Source of the DNA: Pseudomonadota bacterium
GTDB taxonomy: Bacteria > Pseudomonadota > Gammaproteobacteria > Acidithiobacillales > Acidithiobacillaceae
Length of the DNA: 64,000 nt
Direction: 5' to 3'
Assembly: GCA_021821885.1 (NCBI GenBank)
Contig: JAKARO010000004.1
Coordinates: forward strand, 1-64,000
Shown: piece by piece, positions 18,499-29,257 of the stretch
Numbering within the stretch: position 1 is the first letter of the stretch
Layout: each line of letters starts with the position of its first letter
Translations under genes and position numbers: made by a program
The notes under the pieces: model-generated
What the model was told of the DNA's origin: nothing
Databases searched by the model: none
What the model saw: the letters and a program-made list of their open reading frames with translations, nothing else

Positions 18499-19344
18499 CT
18501 AGGGCTGCGTTCCATAGCCGGCAACCAGGGCTGTGATGCCAAAGATCAGACAGTAGATGCCGAAGGGGCGGAGGGCCTTGATTTCATGCTGATGAAAATA
18601 CCGCATGAGGAACCAGATGGACAGCCACGCGAAGACGGCCGAGACGATTCCGGATACAAAAATGGTTGTCGTCAGATCGGGAGTAAGGTGTGCCCGGAAC
18701 AGCTTGGGTACCTCGAGCAGACCGGCAGCCCCGATGATGGGTGTAGCCAGGAGAAAGGAAAAGCGCGCGGAATTCTCATAGTCGAGTCCCACCCCAATTC
18801 CAGCCACAAGAGTCGCCCCCGATCTGGAAAAGCCCGGGACCAGCGCAAGGCACTGGGCAAAGCCAATGACCAGTGCCTGCTTCCAGTGCATGGATTCGAG
18901 CGTATGGCTGGGTTCCCGTGCCCGCAGACGGTCACCCCAGACTAGCAGGAGCCCGTTGACCATTAGGGCAACAGCCGCAAAGTCGAAGCCACCAAAAAGA
19001 TCCTTGATTTTATGGGCGAGTGCGAGCCCCAAAAGACCGGCTGGTATGGTGGCCAGGACCAGAAGCCAGAGGAGCCGGGATTCGCTGCTGCCGTGAAACC
19101 TGCCACGATCCCGGATAAATGCGCGGATCAGCAGGTACCAGTCGCGCCAGAAGAACGTGAGAAGCGCCGTTACGGTACCCAGATGTAGCACCACGATAAA
19201 GGGCAGAAACCAGCCTGCTTCCCGGTCGATAGGCCAGTGGAGGAGCGCCGGAACCAAGATGCTGTGCCCAAGGCTGGAAATTGGAAAAAGCTCTGTCACC
19301 CCCTGAAGGGCGGCCAGTAACAGCAGGTAGATATGATGGACCAT
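18499..19344 (-). CDS. uppP: Undecaprenyl-diphosphatase UppP (BacA)
   Basis: A 281-residue inner-membrane phosphatase that recycles the lipid carrier for peptidoglycan. The two active-site motifs are ELFPISSLGHS near residue 20 and PGFSRSGATL near the middle, each with its conserved serine/arginine. The ATG at 19344 fits homologues; a TTG at 19359 lies directly behind AAAGGGA and is the alternative. It sits downstream of greA on the same strand. The 292 bases between its end and the MFS gene on the other strand hold no gene that I can support. Confidence 0.93.
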   Translation of the reverse strand: MVHHIYLLLLAALQGVTELFPISSLGHSILVPALLHWPIDREAGWFLPFIVVLHLGTVTALLTFFWRDWYLLIRAFIRDRGRFHGSSESRLLWLLVLATIPAGLLGLALAHKIKDLFGGFDFAAVALMVNGLLLVWGDRLRAREPSHTLESMHWKQALVIGFAQCLALVPGFSRSGATLVAGIGVGLDYENSARFSFLLATPIIGAAGLLEVPKLFRAHLTPDLTTTIFVSGIVSAVFAWLSIWFLMRYFHQHEIKALRPFGIYCLIFGITALVAGYGTQP

Positions 19345-19452
19345 GGTAAAAACAGCCAATCCCTTTCATGTAGAGTGCTGCAGTCAGAGGAACGGCAAAA
19401 AATCCCTGCGCGGTTATGGCACCTGCAGAAATCCTCCTGCTCCCCGACGGGT

Positions 19453-19929
19453 TTAGATATAGCGGACTGCGAGGATCTGGTACTCCCTCATACCACCAGG
19501 AGCATTGACCTCAATGTTGTCGCCCTCATGCTTGCCAATGAGCGCGCGGGCTATTGGGGAACTGATGGAAATCTTGTTTTCCTTGATGTCCGCTTCCGCA
19601 TCTCCAACTATCTGATAGGCAATCGCATTCCCGTCCGCATCTTCCAGTTCTACAGTTGCACCGAAAACAATGCGGTCGCCAGGGTTAAGAGTTTTTGGGT
19701 CAATGATCTGGGCACGGGCAAGAAAATCCTCGATTTCCCGAATTCGTCCCTCAATGAAGGCCTGCTGCTCCTTGGCGGCATCGTATTCAGCATTTTCGGA
19801 TAGATCGCCCTTGGCCCGTGCTTCGGCAATAGCTTCGATAACTGCGGGCCGCTCCTGGCTTTTCAGCCGCTGGAGCTCTTCGCGGAGGCGCTGGGCACCC
19901 ACAACAGTCATGGGAACTTTGTCACTCAT
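19453..19929 (-). CDS. greA: Transcription elongation factor GreA
   Basis: A 158-residue cleavage factor that rescues backtracked RNA polymerase. The N-terminal coiled coil ([19 protein letters not shown]) carries the acidic tip region [17 protein letters not shown], and the C-terminal domain has [14 protein letters not shown]. Length equals E. coli GreA. The ATG lies seven bases after the carB stop; the carAB-greA order is common in proteobacteria. Confidence 0.97.
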   Translation of the reverse strand: MSDKVPMTVVGAQRLREELQRLKSQERPAVIEAIAEARAKGDLSENAEYDAAKEQQAFIEGRIREIEDFLARAQIIDPKTLNPGDRIVFGATVELEDADGNAIAYQIVGDAEADIKENKISISSPIARALIGKHEGDNIEVNAPGGMREYQILAVRYI

Positions 19930-19936
19930 CTCTGCA

Positions 19937-22900
19937 TTACCTCTGAAAATAAGTGGCAGGACCGAGATCCTGGAGACAGACGACTTCCCGCTCCTGGCTC
20001 ATAAGTACCTTGAGCGCGGCTGCGCCTGCCGTGGCCCCTGCCAGGGTGGTGTAATAGGTCAGTCCCATCTGTAGAGCTGCGCGACGTATGCTAAAAGAAT
20101 CATGGACAGACTGGCGCTCATCCACCGTATTGATGATTATCTGGACCTTGCCATTTTTGATGGCATCGACGATGTGGGGACGGCCCTCGGTAACCTTGTT
20201 GACCCGGGTCACGGGCAGACCCTGTGACTGGAGATGGGCGGCCGTTCCTGAAGTAGCCATCAGGGAAAAGCCGAGACCGGTGAGCATCTCGGCAATCCCT
20301 ACGACGCCAGGCTTGTCCGCATCCCGGACACTCAGAAAAACGGTCCCTGAGCGCGGGAATTTTTCTCCCGCTCCGATCTGGGCCTTGAGGAATGCCTCGC
20401 CAAAACTGCGGCCAATTCCCATCACTTCTCCAGTGGACTTCATTTCTGGTCCCAGAAGGACATCCACGCCGGGAAACTTGATGAATGGGAATACCGCTTC
20501 CTTAACGCTGAAATGTGGGCCCATGGGAATTTCCGCAATGCCCTGCTGCGCCAGTGATTTCCCGGTCATAGCGAGAGAGGCAATCTTGGCCAGGGGGATC
20601 CCGGTCGCCTTGGATACAAATGGTACGGTACGCGAGGCACGGGGATTGACTTCGAGTACATAGATATCTTTCCCCTGGACAGCAAACTGGCAGTTCATGA
20701 GTCCTACTACCCCAAGGGCCTTCCCGAGTTTCTGTGTCTGTCGCCGCAGCTCTTCCTGGATGGAGGCGGAGAGTGAGTAGGGGGGGAGACAGCAGGCCGA
20801 ATCGCCACTATGGACCCCTGCCTGCTCAATGTGCTCCATGATGCCAGCTACGAGGACCTGGTCTCCGTCAGCAATGGCATCTATATCTACTTCCAGGGCA
20901 TCGTTGAGGAACCGGTCCAGCAGAACAGGCTGGTCCCTGGAAACGCTTACTGCCTCATTCATGTAGCGGGCCAGGTCATCTTCGCCATACACGATGCGCA
21001 TGGCGCGGCCACCCAGTACATAGGACGGACGGACGACCAGGGGATAGCCAAGTTCCCGGGCGCGGCTGAGGGCCTCGCTGGTGCTTCTGGCTATGGCATT
21101 TTGCGGCTGCCGCAGATCAAGCCGGACCAGAAGCTGCTGGAATCTTTCACGGTCTTCGGCGAGATCAATGGAATCCGGGCTCGTTCCAATGATGGGCACA
21201 CCAGCGGCTTCGAGGTCGTTGGCGAGTTTGAGTGGAGTCTGTCCGCCAAACTGGACAATCACACCGGACGGGTTCTCGATAGCCACTATTTCGAGAACAT
21301 CTTCCAGTGTCAGAGGTTCAAAATAAAGCCGGTCTGAAATATCATAATCGGTAGATACGGTTTCCGGGTTGCAGTTCACCATGATGGTTTCATAGCCATC
21401 CGCCCGGAGGGCGATCGCCGCGTGAACACAACAGTAGTCGAATTCTATGCCTTGGCCTATGCGATTTGGCCCCCCCCCCAGAATCATGATTTTCTTCCGT
21501 GTGCCTGGCTCGGATTCACAGACACTCTCATAGGTGGAATACAGGTAGGGTGTAGGTGAGCGGAACTCTGCCGCACAGGTGTCCACCCTTTTATAGACTG
21601 GCCGTACGCCCAATTTCTGCCGGTGCTCCCGCAGCAGTGATTCCCGGCATCCTAGAAGCTGTGCCAGGCGCCGGTCGGAAAACCCCAGCCGCTTCAGCCG
21701 GTACATCTGGTTTTGATCAATACTGGTGAGTGGCAGGGCCCGCAGGCCTCCCTCAATTTCCACGAGTTCCGCGATCTGGTCAAGGAACCAGGGATCCATA
21801 TGGGTGAGAGAATGGACCTGCGACACACTCCAGCCCCGCCGGAACGCGTCGGCAAGATACCAGATCCGGTGAGCGCCTGGATTGCGTAGTTCCCGTTCCA
21901 GCTTTTCTGTGGCGAGGATATCCTGGGGATCAAGAATTTCATTGAGCCCGTCCACGCCTGTTTCAAGGCTGCGCAGGGCCTTCTGGAAGGACTCCTGGAA
22001 ACTGCGTCCCATGGCCATGGCTTCACCCACGGATTTCATCTGCGTTGTCAGATGGGGATCGGCGTCCGGAAATTTCTCAAATGCGAAACGCGGGATCTTG
22101 GTTACTACATAGTCAATCGCCGGTTCAAAACTGGCGGGTGTGGAGCGCGTAATATCATTCCGCAGTTCATCTAGCGTATATCCGAGGGCCAGCTTGGCAG
22201 CTATCCTTGCGATCGGGAAACCTGTGGCCTTGGAGGCCAGGGCAGAAGAGCGTGAAACCCTGGGATTCATTTCAATGACGAGCATCCGCCCCGTACCTGG
22301 GTGTACGGCAAACTGGACGTTCGACCCTCCAGTATCTACGCCGATGCGGCGCAGGACCGCAATGGAGGCATCCCGCATTGTCTGGTATTCACGATCCGTG
22401 AGGGTCTGGGCAGGAGCAACCGTGATGGAATCGCCGGTGTGGATCCCCATGGGATCCAGATTTTCAATAGAACAGACGATGATGCAGTTGTCCGCCTGGT
22501 CGCGTATGACCTCCATCTCGAATTCTTTCCAGCCAATGACCGATTCCTCTATGAGGATTTCATGGGTCGGGCTCGATTCCAGGCCACGGACGGCTATCTC
22601 TTCAAATTCTTCACGATTATAGGCAATCCCGCCACCAGTCCCGCCCAGTGTGAAAGACGGACGGATAATAACGGGAAAACCGATATCTTCGGCAATCTGG
22701 CGGGCTTCATCCATTTGGTGGGCAAAAGCTGAACGCGCTACTTCAAGGCCAATATCCTCCATGGCTTTCTTGAAAAGCCCGCGATCCTCCGCTTCACGGA
22801 TGGCTTCGACACTGGCTCCGATGAGCTGAACCCCGAATTGGTCCAGCACACCCTCCCGGTGCAGATCAAGCGCACAGTTCAGGGCTGTCTGGCCACCCAT

Positions 22901-23167
22901 TGTGGGCAGTATGGCATCAGGACGTTCTCTCTCAATAACTTTTGCAACTGTCTGCCACTCGACCGGTTCTACATAGACAGCGTCGGCTGTCTGGGGGTCA
23001 GTCATGATGGTGGCAGGATTGGAATTGACGAGAATTACCCGGCAGCCTTCTTCCCGCAGCGCTTGGCATGCCTGGACGCCAGAATAGTCAAATTCACAGG
23101 CCTGACCAATGACGATGGGTCCTGCACCAATGAGTAGCACACTGGATATGCCTTTACGCCTGGGCAT
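19937..23167 (-). CDS. carB: Carbamoyl-phosphate synthase large subunit CarB
   Basis: A 1076-residue large subunit that makes carbamoyl phosphate for arginine and pyrimidines. The two homologous ATP-grasp halves are visible, starting [21 protein letters not shown] (about residue 13) and [20 protein letters not shown] (about 563), followed by an allosteric MGS-like domain at the end. Length matches E. coli CarB (1073). The start overlaps the carA stop by 14 bases, which couples the two subunits. Confidence 0.97.
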   Translation of the reverse strand: MPRRKGISSVLLIGAGPIVIGQACEFDYSGVQACQALREEGCRVILVNSNPATIMTDPQTADAVYVEPVEWQTVAKVIERERPDAILPTMGGQTALNCALDLHREGVLDQFGVQLIGASVEAIREAEDRGLFKKAMEDIGLEVARSAFAHQMDEARQIAEDIGFPVIIRPSFTLGGTGGGIAYNREEFEEIAVRGLESSPTHEILIEESVIGWKEFEMEVIRDQADNCIIVCSIENLDPMGIHTGDSITVAPAQTLTDREYQTMRDASIAVLRRIGVDTGGSNVQFAVHPGTGRMLVIEMNPRVSRSSALASKATGFPIARIAAKLALGYTLDELRNDITRSTPASFEPAIDYVVTKIPRFAFEKFPDADPHLTTQMKSVGEAMAMGRSFQESFQKALRSLETGVDGLNEILDPQDILATEKLERELRNPGAHRIWYLADAFRRGWSVSQVHSLTHMDPWFLDQIAELVEIEGGLRALPLTSIDQNQMYRLKRLGFSDRRLAQLLGCRESLLREHRQKLGVRPVYKRVDTCAAEFRSPTPYLYSTYESVCESEPGTRKKIMILGGGPNRIGQGIEFDYCCVHAAIALRADGYETIMVNCNPETVSTDYDISDRLYFEPLTLEDVLEIVAIENPSGVIVQFGGQTPLKLANDLEAAGVPIIGTSPDSIDLAEDRERFQQLLVRLDLRQPQNAIARSTSEALSRARELGYPLVVRPSYVLGGRAMRIVYGEDDLARYMNEAVSVSRDQPVLLDRFLNDALEVDIDAIADGDQVLVAGIMEHIEQAGVHSGDSACCLPPYSLSASIQEELRRQTQKLGKALGVVGLMNCQFAVQGKDIYVLEVNPRASRTVPFVSKATGIPLAKIASLAMTGKSLAQQGIAEIPMGPHFSVKEAVFPFIKFPGVDVLLGPEMKSTGEVMGIGRSFGEAFLKAQIGAGEKFPRSGTVFLSVRDADKPGVVGIAEMLTGLGFSLMATSGTAAHLQSQGLPVTRVNKVTEGRPHIVDAIKNGKVQIIINTVDERQSVHDSFSIRRAALQMGLTYYTTLAGATAGAAALKVLMSQEREVVCLQDLGPATYFQR

Positions 23168-24299
23168 GTTGCGTTCTCCATTGGGCCAGGCTCAGGACGA
23201 ATTCGTCGAAAATGACACTGGCATCATGAGGGCCTGGACCGGATTCTGGGTGTCCCTGAAATGAAAAGGCTGGAAGGGAATGGTGTTTCATCCCCTGCAG
23301 GCTGCCATCAAAGAGGGAAAAATGCGTGGGCTCAAGATGATCCGGAAGGGTGTCTGCGTCTACTGCAAAACCGTGGTTCTGGCTGGTGATGAGTACCCTG
23401 CCCGAACGCACATCCCGAACGGGATGGTTGGCACCATGGTGACCAAATTTCATCTTGAGTGTTTTGCCTCCAAAAGCCAGTCCCAGCAGCTGGTGGCCCA
23501 GACAGAGACCAAAAACCGGAATCCCTTTTTCTGCCACATCCCGGACGGTCCTTTGGGCCAGCTTCAGGGCTGCCGGATCTCCTGGCCCATTGCTGAACAG
23601 GACCCCATCCACGCCCATGGCCAGTATCTCGTGGGCTGTGGTGTGCGGAGGAAGAAGCGTACTGCGGCAGTTCCGGTCGGCGAGAAGGCGGAGAATATTG
23701 CGTTTTGCGCCAAAATCCAGCACCGCCACATGATATACCGTGTTCTCCACCGGAGTGGAACGGTAGCCTGTTTCCAGTGTTCCGCTGCCCAGGTTCCAGT
23801 TTCTGGGTACTGCTTCCGAGACATCTCCCACAAGATCGGATCCTTCTAGTCCTGGGAATGCCCGGGCCGCTGCCAGAACTGCATCTATATCCAGGGGATG
23901 GCCGACGGCAACCGCTCCTCCCTGGGCGCCATGATCACGCAGATGGCGGGTAAGCGCGCGGGTATCCAGTTCGGCAATACCCGGAATACCGTGGGAAAGA
24001 AGATAGTCGTTCAGATTTCCCTCGCTGCGCCAACTGCTGGGCTGCCGGGGGAGATTGCGGATCACGAGGGCGGAACAGAAAATTTTAGAGCCTTCGGCAT
24101 CCGCGCCGTTGATCCCCACATTGCCAATATGTGGATAGGTAAGGGTGACAATCTGGCCGCAATATGATGGATCGGTAAGGATTTCCTGGTAACCCGTCAT
24201 TGCGGTGTTGAAGCACACTTCCCCTACCGCCAGCCCCGGTGCTCCGAAGCCAGAACCGCGAAAAATGCTGCCGTCTGCCAATGCCAGGACCGCGTCCAA
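23154..24299 (-). CDS. carA: Carbamoyl-phosphate synthase small subunit CarA
   Basis: A 381-residue glutaminase subunit feeding ammonia to CarB. The class I amidotransferase nucleophile is in [19 protein letters not shown] and the histidine/glutamate pair in [13 protein letters not shown]. No ATG fits; the TTG at 24299 gives the normal length ([15 protein letters not shown]) and has GAGG six bases upstream. The frame runs on upstream to a GTG at 24386, but this part would translate through a promoter and a terminator-like hairpin and is rejected. The gene is divergent from a lipoprotein gene. Confidence 0.95.
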   Translation of the reverse strand: MDAVLALADGSIFRGSGFGAPGLAVGEVCFNTAMTGYQEILTDPSYCGQIVTLTYPHIGNVGINGADAEGSKIFCSALVIRNLPRQPSSWRSEGNLNDYLLSHGIPGIAELDTRALTRHLRDHGAQGGAVAVGHPLDIDAVLAAARAFPGLEGSDLVGDVSEAVPRNWNLGSGTLETGYRSTPVENTVYHVAVLDFGAKRNILRLLADRNCRSTLLPPHTTAHEILAMGVDGVLFSNGPGDPAALKLAQRTVRDVAEKGIPVFGLCLGHQLLGLAFGGKTLKMKFGHHGANHPVRDVRSGRVLITSQNHGFAVDADTLPDHLEPTHFSLFDGSLQGMKHHSLPAFSFQGHPESGPGPHDASVIFDEFVLSLAQWRTQHAQA

Positions 24300-24326
24300 C
24301 TCGTACCTCGCAAGTGATTGGGATGC

Positions 24327-24350
24327 AAAAAAGGGAGGCGAATCCCTCCC
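24327..24350 (-). terminator. Terminator-like hairpin in the carA leader
   Basis: Read on the minus strand, GGGAGG pairs with CCTCCC around a six-base loop and is followed by six thymines. It lies between the predicted carA promoter and the carA start, only about 30 bases upstream of the TTG. This places a complete intrinsic terminator in the leader, as in transcription attenuation. No gene upstream on this strand could use it as a normal terminator. Confidence 0.75.
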
Positions 24351-24364
24351 AGTATAATGGTAAC

Positions 24365-24394
24365 ATTCTAAATAGCCCCGGGGCACCGGGTCAA
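24365..24394 (-). promoter_or_regulatory. Predicted sigma-70 promoter of carAB
   Basis: On the minus strand TTGACC (24394-24389) and TAGAAT (24370-24365) are 18 bases apart, five of six matches each. Transcription would start near 24358, just before the leader hairpin. Confidence 0.55.
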
Positions 24395-24505
24395 TTGCCG
24401 TGGCATATGGGCAGGCTCCCGGGCAGGCTGTGCTGGCATGGCCAGCGTAACCGTTACCGGGCCTGCGTGCCGCGTGCTCCGTTTAGAACCGGTATGGAGA
24501 TTGTT

Positions 24506-25165
24506 ATGGGCCGTTATGCCTATTTTTGCTGTTTAGCTTCTGCTGCTGCCACGCTGCTCGGTGGATGTGCAACCAGTAACGGGATTCCTCCTGCCGGGAA
24601 TGGCCAGTATCCTGTTCCTGCCCATTTGTCGCAGCAACACCTGTATCCAGAACCCGGGACCAGACTGTTGCCGTTAGGCCATCCGGTTCCCGCTATCCCG
24701 GAACAGTCTCTTCGCCTGCGGAAACCGGTAGGCACAAGCACCTTCTCGGAAAACAAAGGGATTCCATCTGCCCGTCCGCCGGCTATGGCCCCGGCCCTGG
24801 AGCTTCCCCGCAGGGAAGCCGCACCGCAGCCACAGAATTTCCCCATTCTCTGGCAGCAGGATCTAGCGGCAGCCCGGCATGGAAGTGCAGGATGTGCAGC
24901 GATGGCTGGGGTACAGAAAACTTCCTGCTGGCAGGAAGTGGCAGCATGGGCAAAAGAACGGGCAGGGACCTACGGCCAGCTGGCTACCCATCTTTCCGGG
25001 GCCCGTTCCCAGCAGGCCCTGTCGGCCATGAAATTTTTTGCAGTGACCAGCCAGTGGGCGGGTGCCTGCAGCACACTGTCCACGATGGCGTGCGCACAGT
25101 CACCCCTGATCGCAAAAATGCAGCAGTGGAAGGCATCTGTTGGCCTGCCAGCCCAGCCCGGGTAG
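24506..25165 (+). CDS. Lipoprotein of unknown function
   Basis: A 219-residue protein that I do not recognise. A lipoprotein signal is clear: a short hydrophobic segment ending in LLGGC with the acylated cysteine at residue 21. The next 90 residues are rich in Pro, Gln and Leu, likely an extended linker, followed by a helical C-terminal part (about 115-219) with five cysteines. The ATG at 24506 has GGAG six bases upstream; ATG 24494 is an alternative. It is divergent from carA and converges on nadC. Confidence 0.7.
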   Translation: MGRYAYFCCLASAAATLLGGCATSNGIPPAGNGQYPVPAHLSQQHLYPEPGTRLLPLGHPVPAIPEQSLRLRKPVGTSTFSENKGIPSARPPAMAPALELPRREAAPQPQNFPILWQQDLAAARHGSAGCAAMAGVQKTSCWQEVAAWAKERAGTYGQLATHLSGARSQQALSAMKFFAVTSQWAGACSTLSTMACAQSPLIAKMQQWKASVGLPAQPG

Positions 25166-25189
25166 GCGCAATACTGCCTGATCCCTGTT

Positions 25190-26026
25190 TTATGCGTGCG
25201 GGGCGTAGCGCAAAGACAGGTCCAGGCTTTTTACGTCGCGCGTAATTGCGCCTACCGAAAGGAAATCCACCCCGGTTTCCGCAATTGCCCGGATGTTCAG
25301 GAGGCTGATATTTCCGGAGGCTTCGAGGGGTGTCCTCGCATTCACTCTCCGGACTGCATCGCGGAGTGCGTCCACAGAAAAATTGTCCAGGAGGATCATG
25401 TCGGCCCCTCCTTCCAGAGCTTCTTCCAGTTCCCTGACGTTTTCCACCTCCACCTCAACGCGTGTGAGCGCCGGCGCCAGCTCCCGGGCACGGGAGAGGG
25501 CGGGAGCTATGCCTCCACAGGCTGCAATGTGGTTTTCCTTGATTAATATGCCATCAAACAGACCAAGGCGATGGTTGTGGCCGCCAGCCACCCGTACAGC
25601 ATATTTCTGTGCCAGGCGCAGGCCAGGCAAGGTTTTTCTGGTATCAAGAAGTTTGGTGGCACTTCCCAAAAGTGCCTCCATGTGTGCCCGTACCTGGGTG
25701 GCTGTCCCGGAAAGCAGCTGGAGAAAATTGAGAGCTGTCCGTTCTCCCGAGAGCAGGGGAGCAGCCGGCCCTTCAAGATGGCAGATGACCTGGTTCGGGA
25801 CGATGGCCGCTCCTTCTTCCACACTCCACTCGATGGTGATATCTGGTGACAGATGCCGGAACACCGCGGCGGCGTAGGGCTGACCACAGAGAATGCCTGC
25901 CTCGCGGCTTGCAATTCTTGCTGAGAGCCTGGCCCCCTGGGGAAGAATGGCAGCACTCAGGTCTCCACTGCCGAGATCTTCGGACAGGGCGTGGGTTACA
26001 CATCGCTGGAGATCGCTAGGAATCAT
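25190..26026 (-). CDS. nadC: Nicotinate-nucleotide pyrophosphorylase (carboxylating) NadC
   Basis: A 278-residue quinolinate phosphoribosyltransferase in NAD synthesis. Motifs: EDLGSGDLSAAI near the start, the long TRKTLPGLRLAQKYAVRVAGG active-site segment, and VEVEVENVRELEEAL. The C-terminal SVGAITRDVKSLDLSLRY is typical. ATG 26026 gives the usual length, although AGGAA is 12 bases away. The frame stays open upstream to 26272 with a fairly protein-like stretch; see the separate entry. Confidence 0.94.
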   Translation of the reverse strand: MIPSDLQRCVTHALSEDLGSGDLSAAILPQGARLSARIASREAGILCGQPYAAAVFRHLSPDITIEWSVEEGAAIVPNQVICHLEGPAAPLLSGERTALNFLQLLSGTATQVRAHMEALLGSATKLLDTRKTLPGLRLAQKYAVRVAGGHNHRLGLFDGILIKENHIAACGGIAPALSRARELAPALTRVEVEVENVRELEEALEGGADMILLDNFSVDALRDAVRRVNARTPLEASGNISLLNIRAIAETGVDFLSVGAITRDVKSLDLSLRYAPHA

Positions 26027-26420
26027 TTGATTTTTCTGTTCCTGAAAACCTGGGCAAAATTGCTCAGAGGACCTATCCGCACTTGGTTGACGCGGTTGCC
26101 CACCCAACTCAAGCCCCTTGACGGCCAGTTCCGCCGGAGAACGTGCCAGAAAGATACGCCGGACTTCCTGATAGGGAGTGAACCGGGCGATCCCGGTATC
26201 TCCATATCTTTTCAGCATATTCAGTGCCGCGTGTGGTCCGTCTGAAGCACATCTCCGTTTACACGGTAACACCTGTCAGCCACACGTTTTCCTTCCACCA
26301 TCTCCTGTTGCGGCGATAATGAAGCCTGATTTGCGGCTATGAGCTCACAGCCACTCTCCCGGTTCCCCAGCCGGTGAAGACTGCAGGGCTTCCTCCTTTC
26401 ATGGGGCAGGAAGCCTGCTC
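26027..26420 (-). other. Gap between valS and nadC with an unassigned open frame
   Basis: About 390 bases between the valS stop and the nadC ATG. The minus-strand frame continuous with nadC is open from 26272; from an ATG at 26215 it reads MLKRYGDTGIARFTPYQEVRR and on into nadC without a stop. This might be an N-terminal extension of NadC, a remnant, or chance. Near 26383-26420 an imperfect stem (GCAGG-CTTCCT with AGGAAG-CCCTGC) lies behind valS without a T-tract and could end its transcript. Confidence 0.4.
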
Positions 26421-29234
26421 TCACAGGGACAGAAGCCTTCGCTGCTGATCGGCAATCTGCGCAAGTGCCTGCTCGGTTTCCAGCAGCTGTGCCTCTTCCT
26501 TGGCGACAACTTCTGCAGGAGCCCGGGTGCGAAAGCTTTCCTGGGCCAGTTTGGTGCGGATTTTCCCAAGGTCTGCCCTCAGACGCTGCTCTTCCTTTCC
26601 AAGGCGCGCCCTTTCTGCCTCCACATTGATCAGTCCTGCCAAAGGGACAAAAATTCGCATTTCTCCCACAAGCTGCATGGCGGCTGGCGGGGGCTCGACA
26701 GCGTGTTCCAGCCAGCCCAGTTTCTCGACCCGGCCCAGGGCAAACAGCCAGTTTTCCAGCCGCTCTGAACGCTCACGATCGGAAGCGGTGCCTGCCTGCA
26801 GCAGAACTGCCAGCGTCCTGCCCGCAGGGATGTCCATTTCGCCGCGAACGGAGCGCAGCGCTTTCACGACGGCCATAAGCCATTCAATATCAGCGTCGGC
26901 CACATTATCAGCAACACCGCCATTCATCCCGGGATACGGAGCAAGGGCGATGCTGGGACCAGATCTCCCCAGTACCGGCGCAATACGCTGCCACAGGATT
27001 TCCGTAATAAAAGGCATGATGGGGTGCAGAAGCCGAAGTCCTTCTTCGAGTATGGCAAGCAGGGTATGCCGGGTACCCCGCTGTTCTGCCTCGCTGAAGC
27101 CGTTTTCAGAACGGAGGACAGGTTTTGCCAGTTCAATGTACCAGTCGCAGTAGTCATTCCAGAAAAACTGGTAGAGCGCCTGGGCGGCATCAGCAAAACG
27201 GTACTGCTCGATTGCCCGTGACACGCTGGCTTTACAGGCCTGCAGCCGCCCGGTGATCCAGCGTTCTGGCGGAAGAAGCAGGTGTTCTCCGTCTGATTCT
27301 GCTCCCGGGGCAGCCTGCATCAGGGCAAAACGGGCTGCGTTCCAGAGTTTGTTGCAGAAATTGCGATACCCTTCTATCCGTTTGAGATCAAATGTTATGT
27401 CCCTGCCTTGGGTTGCAAGTGCAGCAAAGCCAAAGCGGAGGGCATCGGTACCGAAAGACGGAATTCCATCCGGAAATTCCTTGCGTGTGTCCCTGGCAAT
27501 CTTGTCAGCCATTTTGGGCTGCATGAGTCCCGATGTCCGCTTCTGGACCAGCGCCTCTGCCTCAATTCCATCCACAAGATCCAGGGGGTCCAGAACATTT
27601 CCCTTGGATTTGCTCATTTTCTGCCCCTCACTGTCGCGGACCAGCCCGTGGACATATACCTCGCGGAAGGGTACTTCCCCCATGAAGCGCAGGCCCATCA
27701 TGATCATTCTGGCTACCCAGAAGAAGATGATATCGAATCCGGTTACCAGAACGCTTGTGGGATAGAATTCTGCCAGTTCCGGGGTCTTTTCCGGCCAGCC
27801 CAGCGTAGTGAAAGGCCAGAGGGCAGAACTGAACCAGGTGTCCAGCACATCTGGATCACGCTGCAGCGAAACTGGCATGCCATAATGGCGACTGGCCTGG
27901 ACCTGAGCCTCGTCTTCGTGGCGGGCCACGAAAATTTTTCCGTCAGGGCCATACCAGGCAGGAATCTGGTGTCCCCACCAGAGTTGACGGGAAATGCACC
28001 AGTCCTCAATACGTTCCATCCAGTCGAAGTAGGTTTTGCTCCAGTTTTCCGGAACAAAACGTATCCGTCCCTCCCGGACGGCAGCCATGGCAGGCTCGGC
28101 GAGAGGCCCGGTACGGACATACCACTGGTCTGTGAGGTACGGTTCTATGACCGTCTGGGAACGGTCTCCCCGGGGTACCATCAGCCGGTGTTCTTCCGTC
28201 CTCACCAGTAGTCCCTGATCCTTAAGCATGGCCAGAACGGCCTTGCGTGCCACGTATCGCTCCATCCCGTGCAGGGCCTCCGGAATGCTCCGGCTCAGCG
28301 TTCCTGCATGACATTCTGCTTCGGCAAGAATGTGGGCATCAGGAGAGAAAATGTTGACCATGGGCAGATGGTGTCTTTGGCCGATCTGGTAGTCATTAAA
28401 ATCATGGGCAGGCGTGATCTTGACACATCCGGATCCGAATTCCGGATCCACATATTCGTCAGCGATAACAGGGATATCCTGGTTGATTATGGGAAGGCGG
28501 ACAGTTGTGCCAATCAGGGACTGGTACCGGCTGTCCCCGGGGTGTACGGCAATGGCGACGTCTCCCAGAAGAGTTTCCGGGCGGGTAGTCGCCACCACGA
28601 TACCCCCCGAACCGTCACTCAGCGGGTAGCGGATGTGCCAGAGGTGGCCTGACTCTTCTTCGCTGAGGACTTCCAGGTCCGAGACGGCAGTACGGAGCAC
28701 AGGGTCCCAGTTGACCAGCCGTTTGCCCCGGTATATAAGATTCTGCTCATATAACCGGACAAATACTTCCGTTACAGCATGGGAAAGTCCACTGTCCAGT
28801 GTGAAGCGCTCCCGTGACCAGTCACAGGAGGCCCCCAGCCTGCGCATCTGCTGGGTGATCTGTCCCCCTGACTGTTTTTGCCACTGCCAGATGCGGTCCA
28901 GGAAAGCTGCCCTGCCCAGACTGTGCCGGTCGGTGTTTTCCTGGGCAATCTGGCGTTCGACGAGCATCTGCGTGGCAATTCCTGCGTGGTCTGTCCCCGG
29001 CTGCCAGAGTACGCGGCGCCCCCGCATGCGCATGGTGCGGACCAGAATATCCATCAGGGTATCCTGGAAGGCGTGTCCCATATGCAGGGTCCCGGTGACA
29101 TTGGGCGGAGGGAGCATGATGCAGTAGGGATCCCCGTGCCCATGGGGTGGAAAAACATCCAGGTCCAGCCACTGCTGGTAGCACTCGTGCTCTATGTCAG
29201 CAGGTGAAAAAGGGCGGTCTAGCGGGTCACTCAT
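26421..29234 (-). CDS. valS: Valyl-tRNA synthetase ValS
   Basis: A 937-residue class I aminoacyl-tRNA synthetase charging tRNA-Val. [15 protein letters not shown] contains the HIGH-type motif (about residue 43), GRDITFD and [12 protein letters not shown] are typical, and [12 protein letters not shown] is the second signature. A C-terminal coiled-coil arm ([19 protein letters not shown] region) is present as in other ValRS. ATG 29234 matches homologues; a TTG at 29261 overlapping the upstream stop as TTGA is an alternative start nine codons longer. Confidence 0.97.
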   Translation of the reverse strand: MSDPLDRPFSPADIEHECYQQWLDLDVFPPHGHGDPYCIMLPPPNVTGTLHMGHAFQDTLMDILVRTMRMRGRRVLWQPGTDHAGIATQMLVERQIAQENTDRHSLGRAAFLDRIWQWQKQSGGQITQQMRRLGASCDWSRERFTLDSGLSHAVTEVFVRLYEQNLIYRGKRLVNWDPVLRTAVSDLEVLSEEESGHLWHIRYPLSDGSGGIVVATTRPETLLGDVAIAVHPGDSRYQSLIGTTVRLPIINQDIPVIADEYVDPEFGSGCVKITPAHDFNDYQIGQRHHLPMVNIFSPDAHILAEAECHAGTLSRSIPEALHGMERYVARKAVLAMLKDQGLLVRTEEHRLMVPRGDRSQTVIEPYLTDQWYVRTGPLAEPAMAAVREGRIRFVPENWSKTYFDWMERIEDWCISRQLWWGHQIPAWYGPDGKIFVARHEDEAQVQASRHYGMPVSLQRDPDVLDTWFSSALWPFTTLGWPEKTPELAEFYPTSVLVTGFDIIFFWVARMIMMGLRFMGEVPFREVYVHGLVRDSEGQKMSKSKGNVLDPLDLVDGIEAEALVQKRTSGLMQPKMADKIARDTRKEFPDGIPSFGTDALRFGFAALATQGRDITFDLKRIEGYRNFCNKLWNAARFALMQAAPGAESDGEHLLLPPERWITGRLQACKASVSRAIEQYRFADAAQALYQFFWNDYCDWYIELAKPVLRSENGFSEAEQRGTRHTLLAILEEGLRLLHPIMPFITEILWQRIAPVLGRSGPSIALAPYPGMNGGVADNVADADIEWLMAVVKALRSVRGEMDIPAGRTLAVLLQAGTASDRERSERLENWLFALGRVEKLGWLEHAVEPPPAAMQLVGEMRIFVPLAGLINVEAERARLGKEEQRLRADLGKIRTKLAQESFRTRAPAEVVAKEEAQLLETEQALAQIADQQRRLLSL

Positions 29235-29257
29235 GGGGCGATCATGTCCGGAGGCAG

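Noticed and set aside
24300-24386. N-terminal extension of CarA from a GTG at 24386
   Set aside because: It would translate through the promoter spacer and the terminator hairpin, and homologues start at the TTG.
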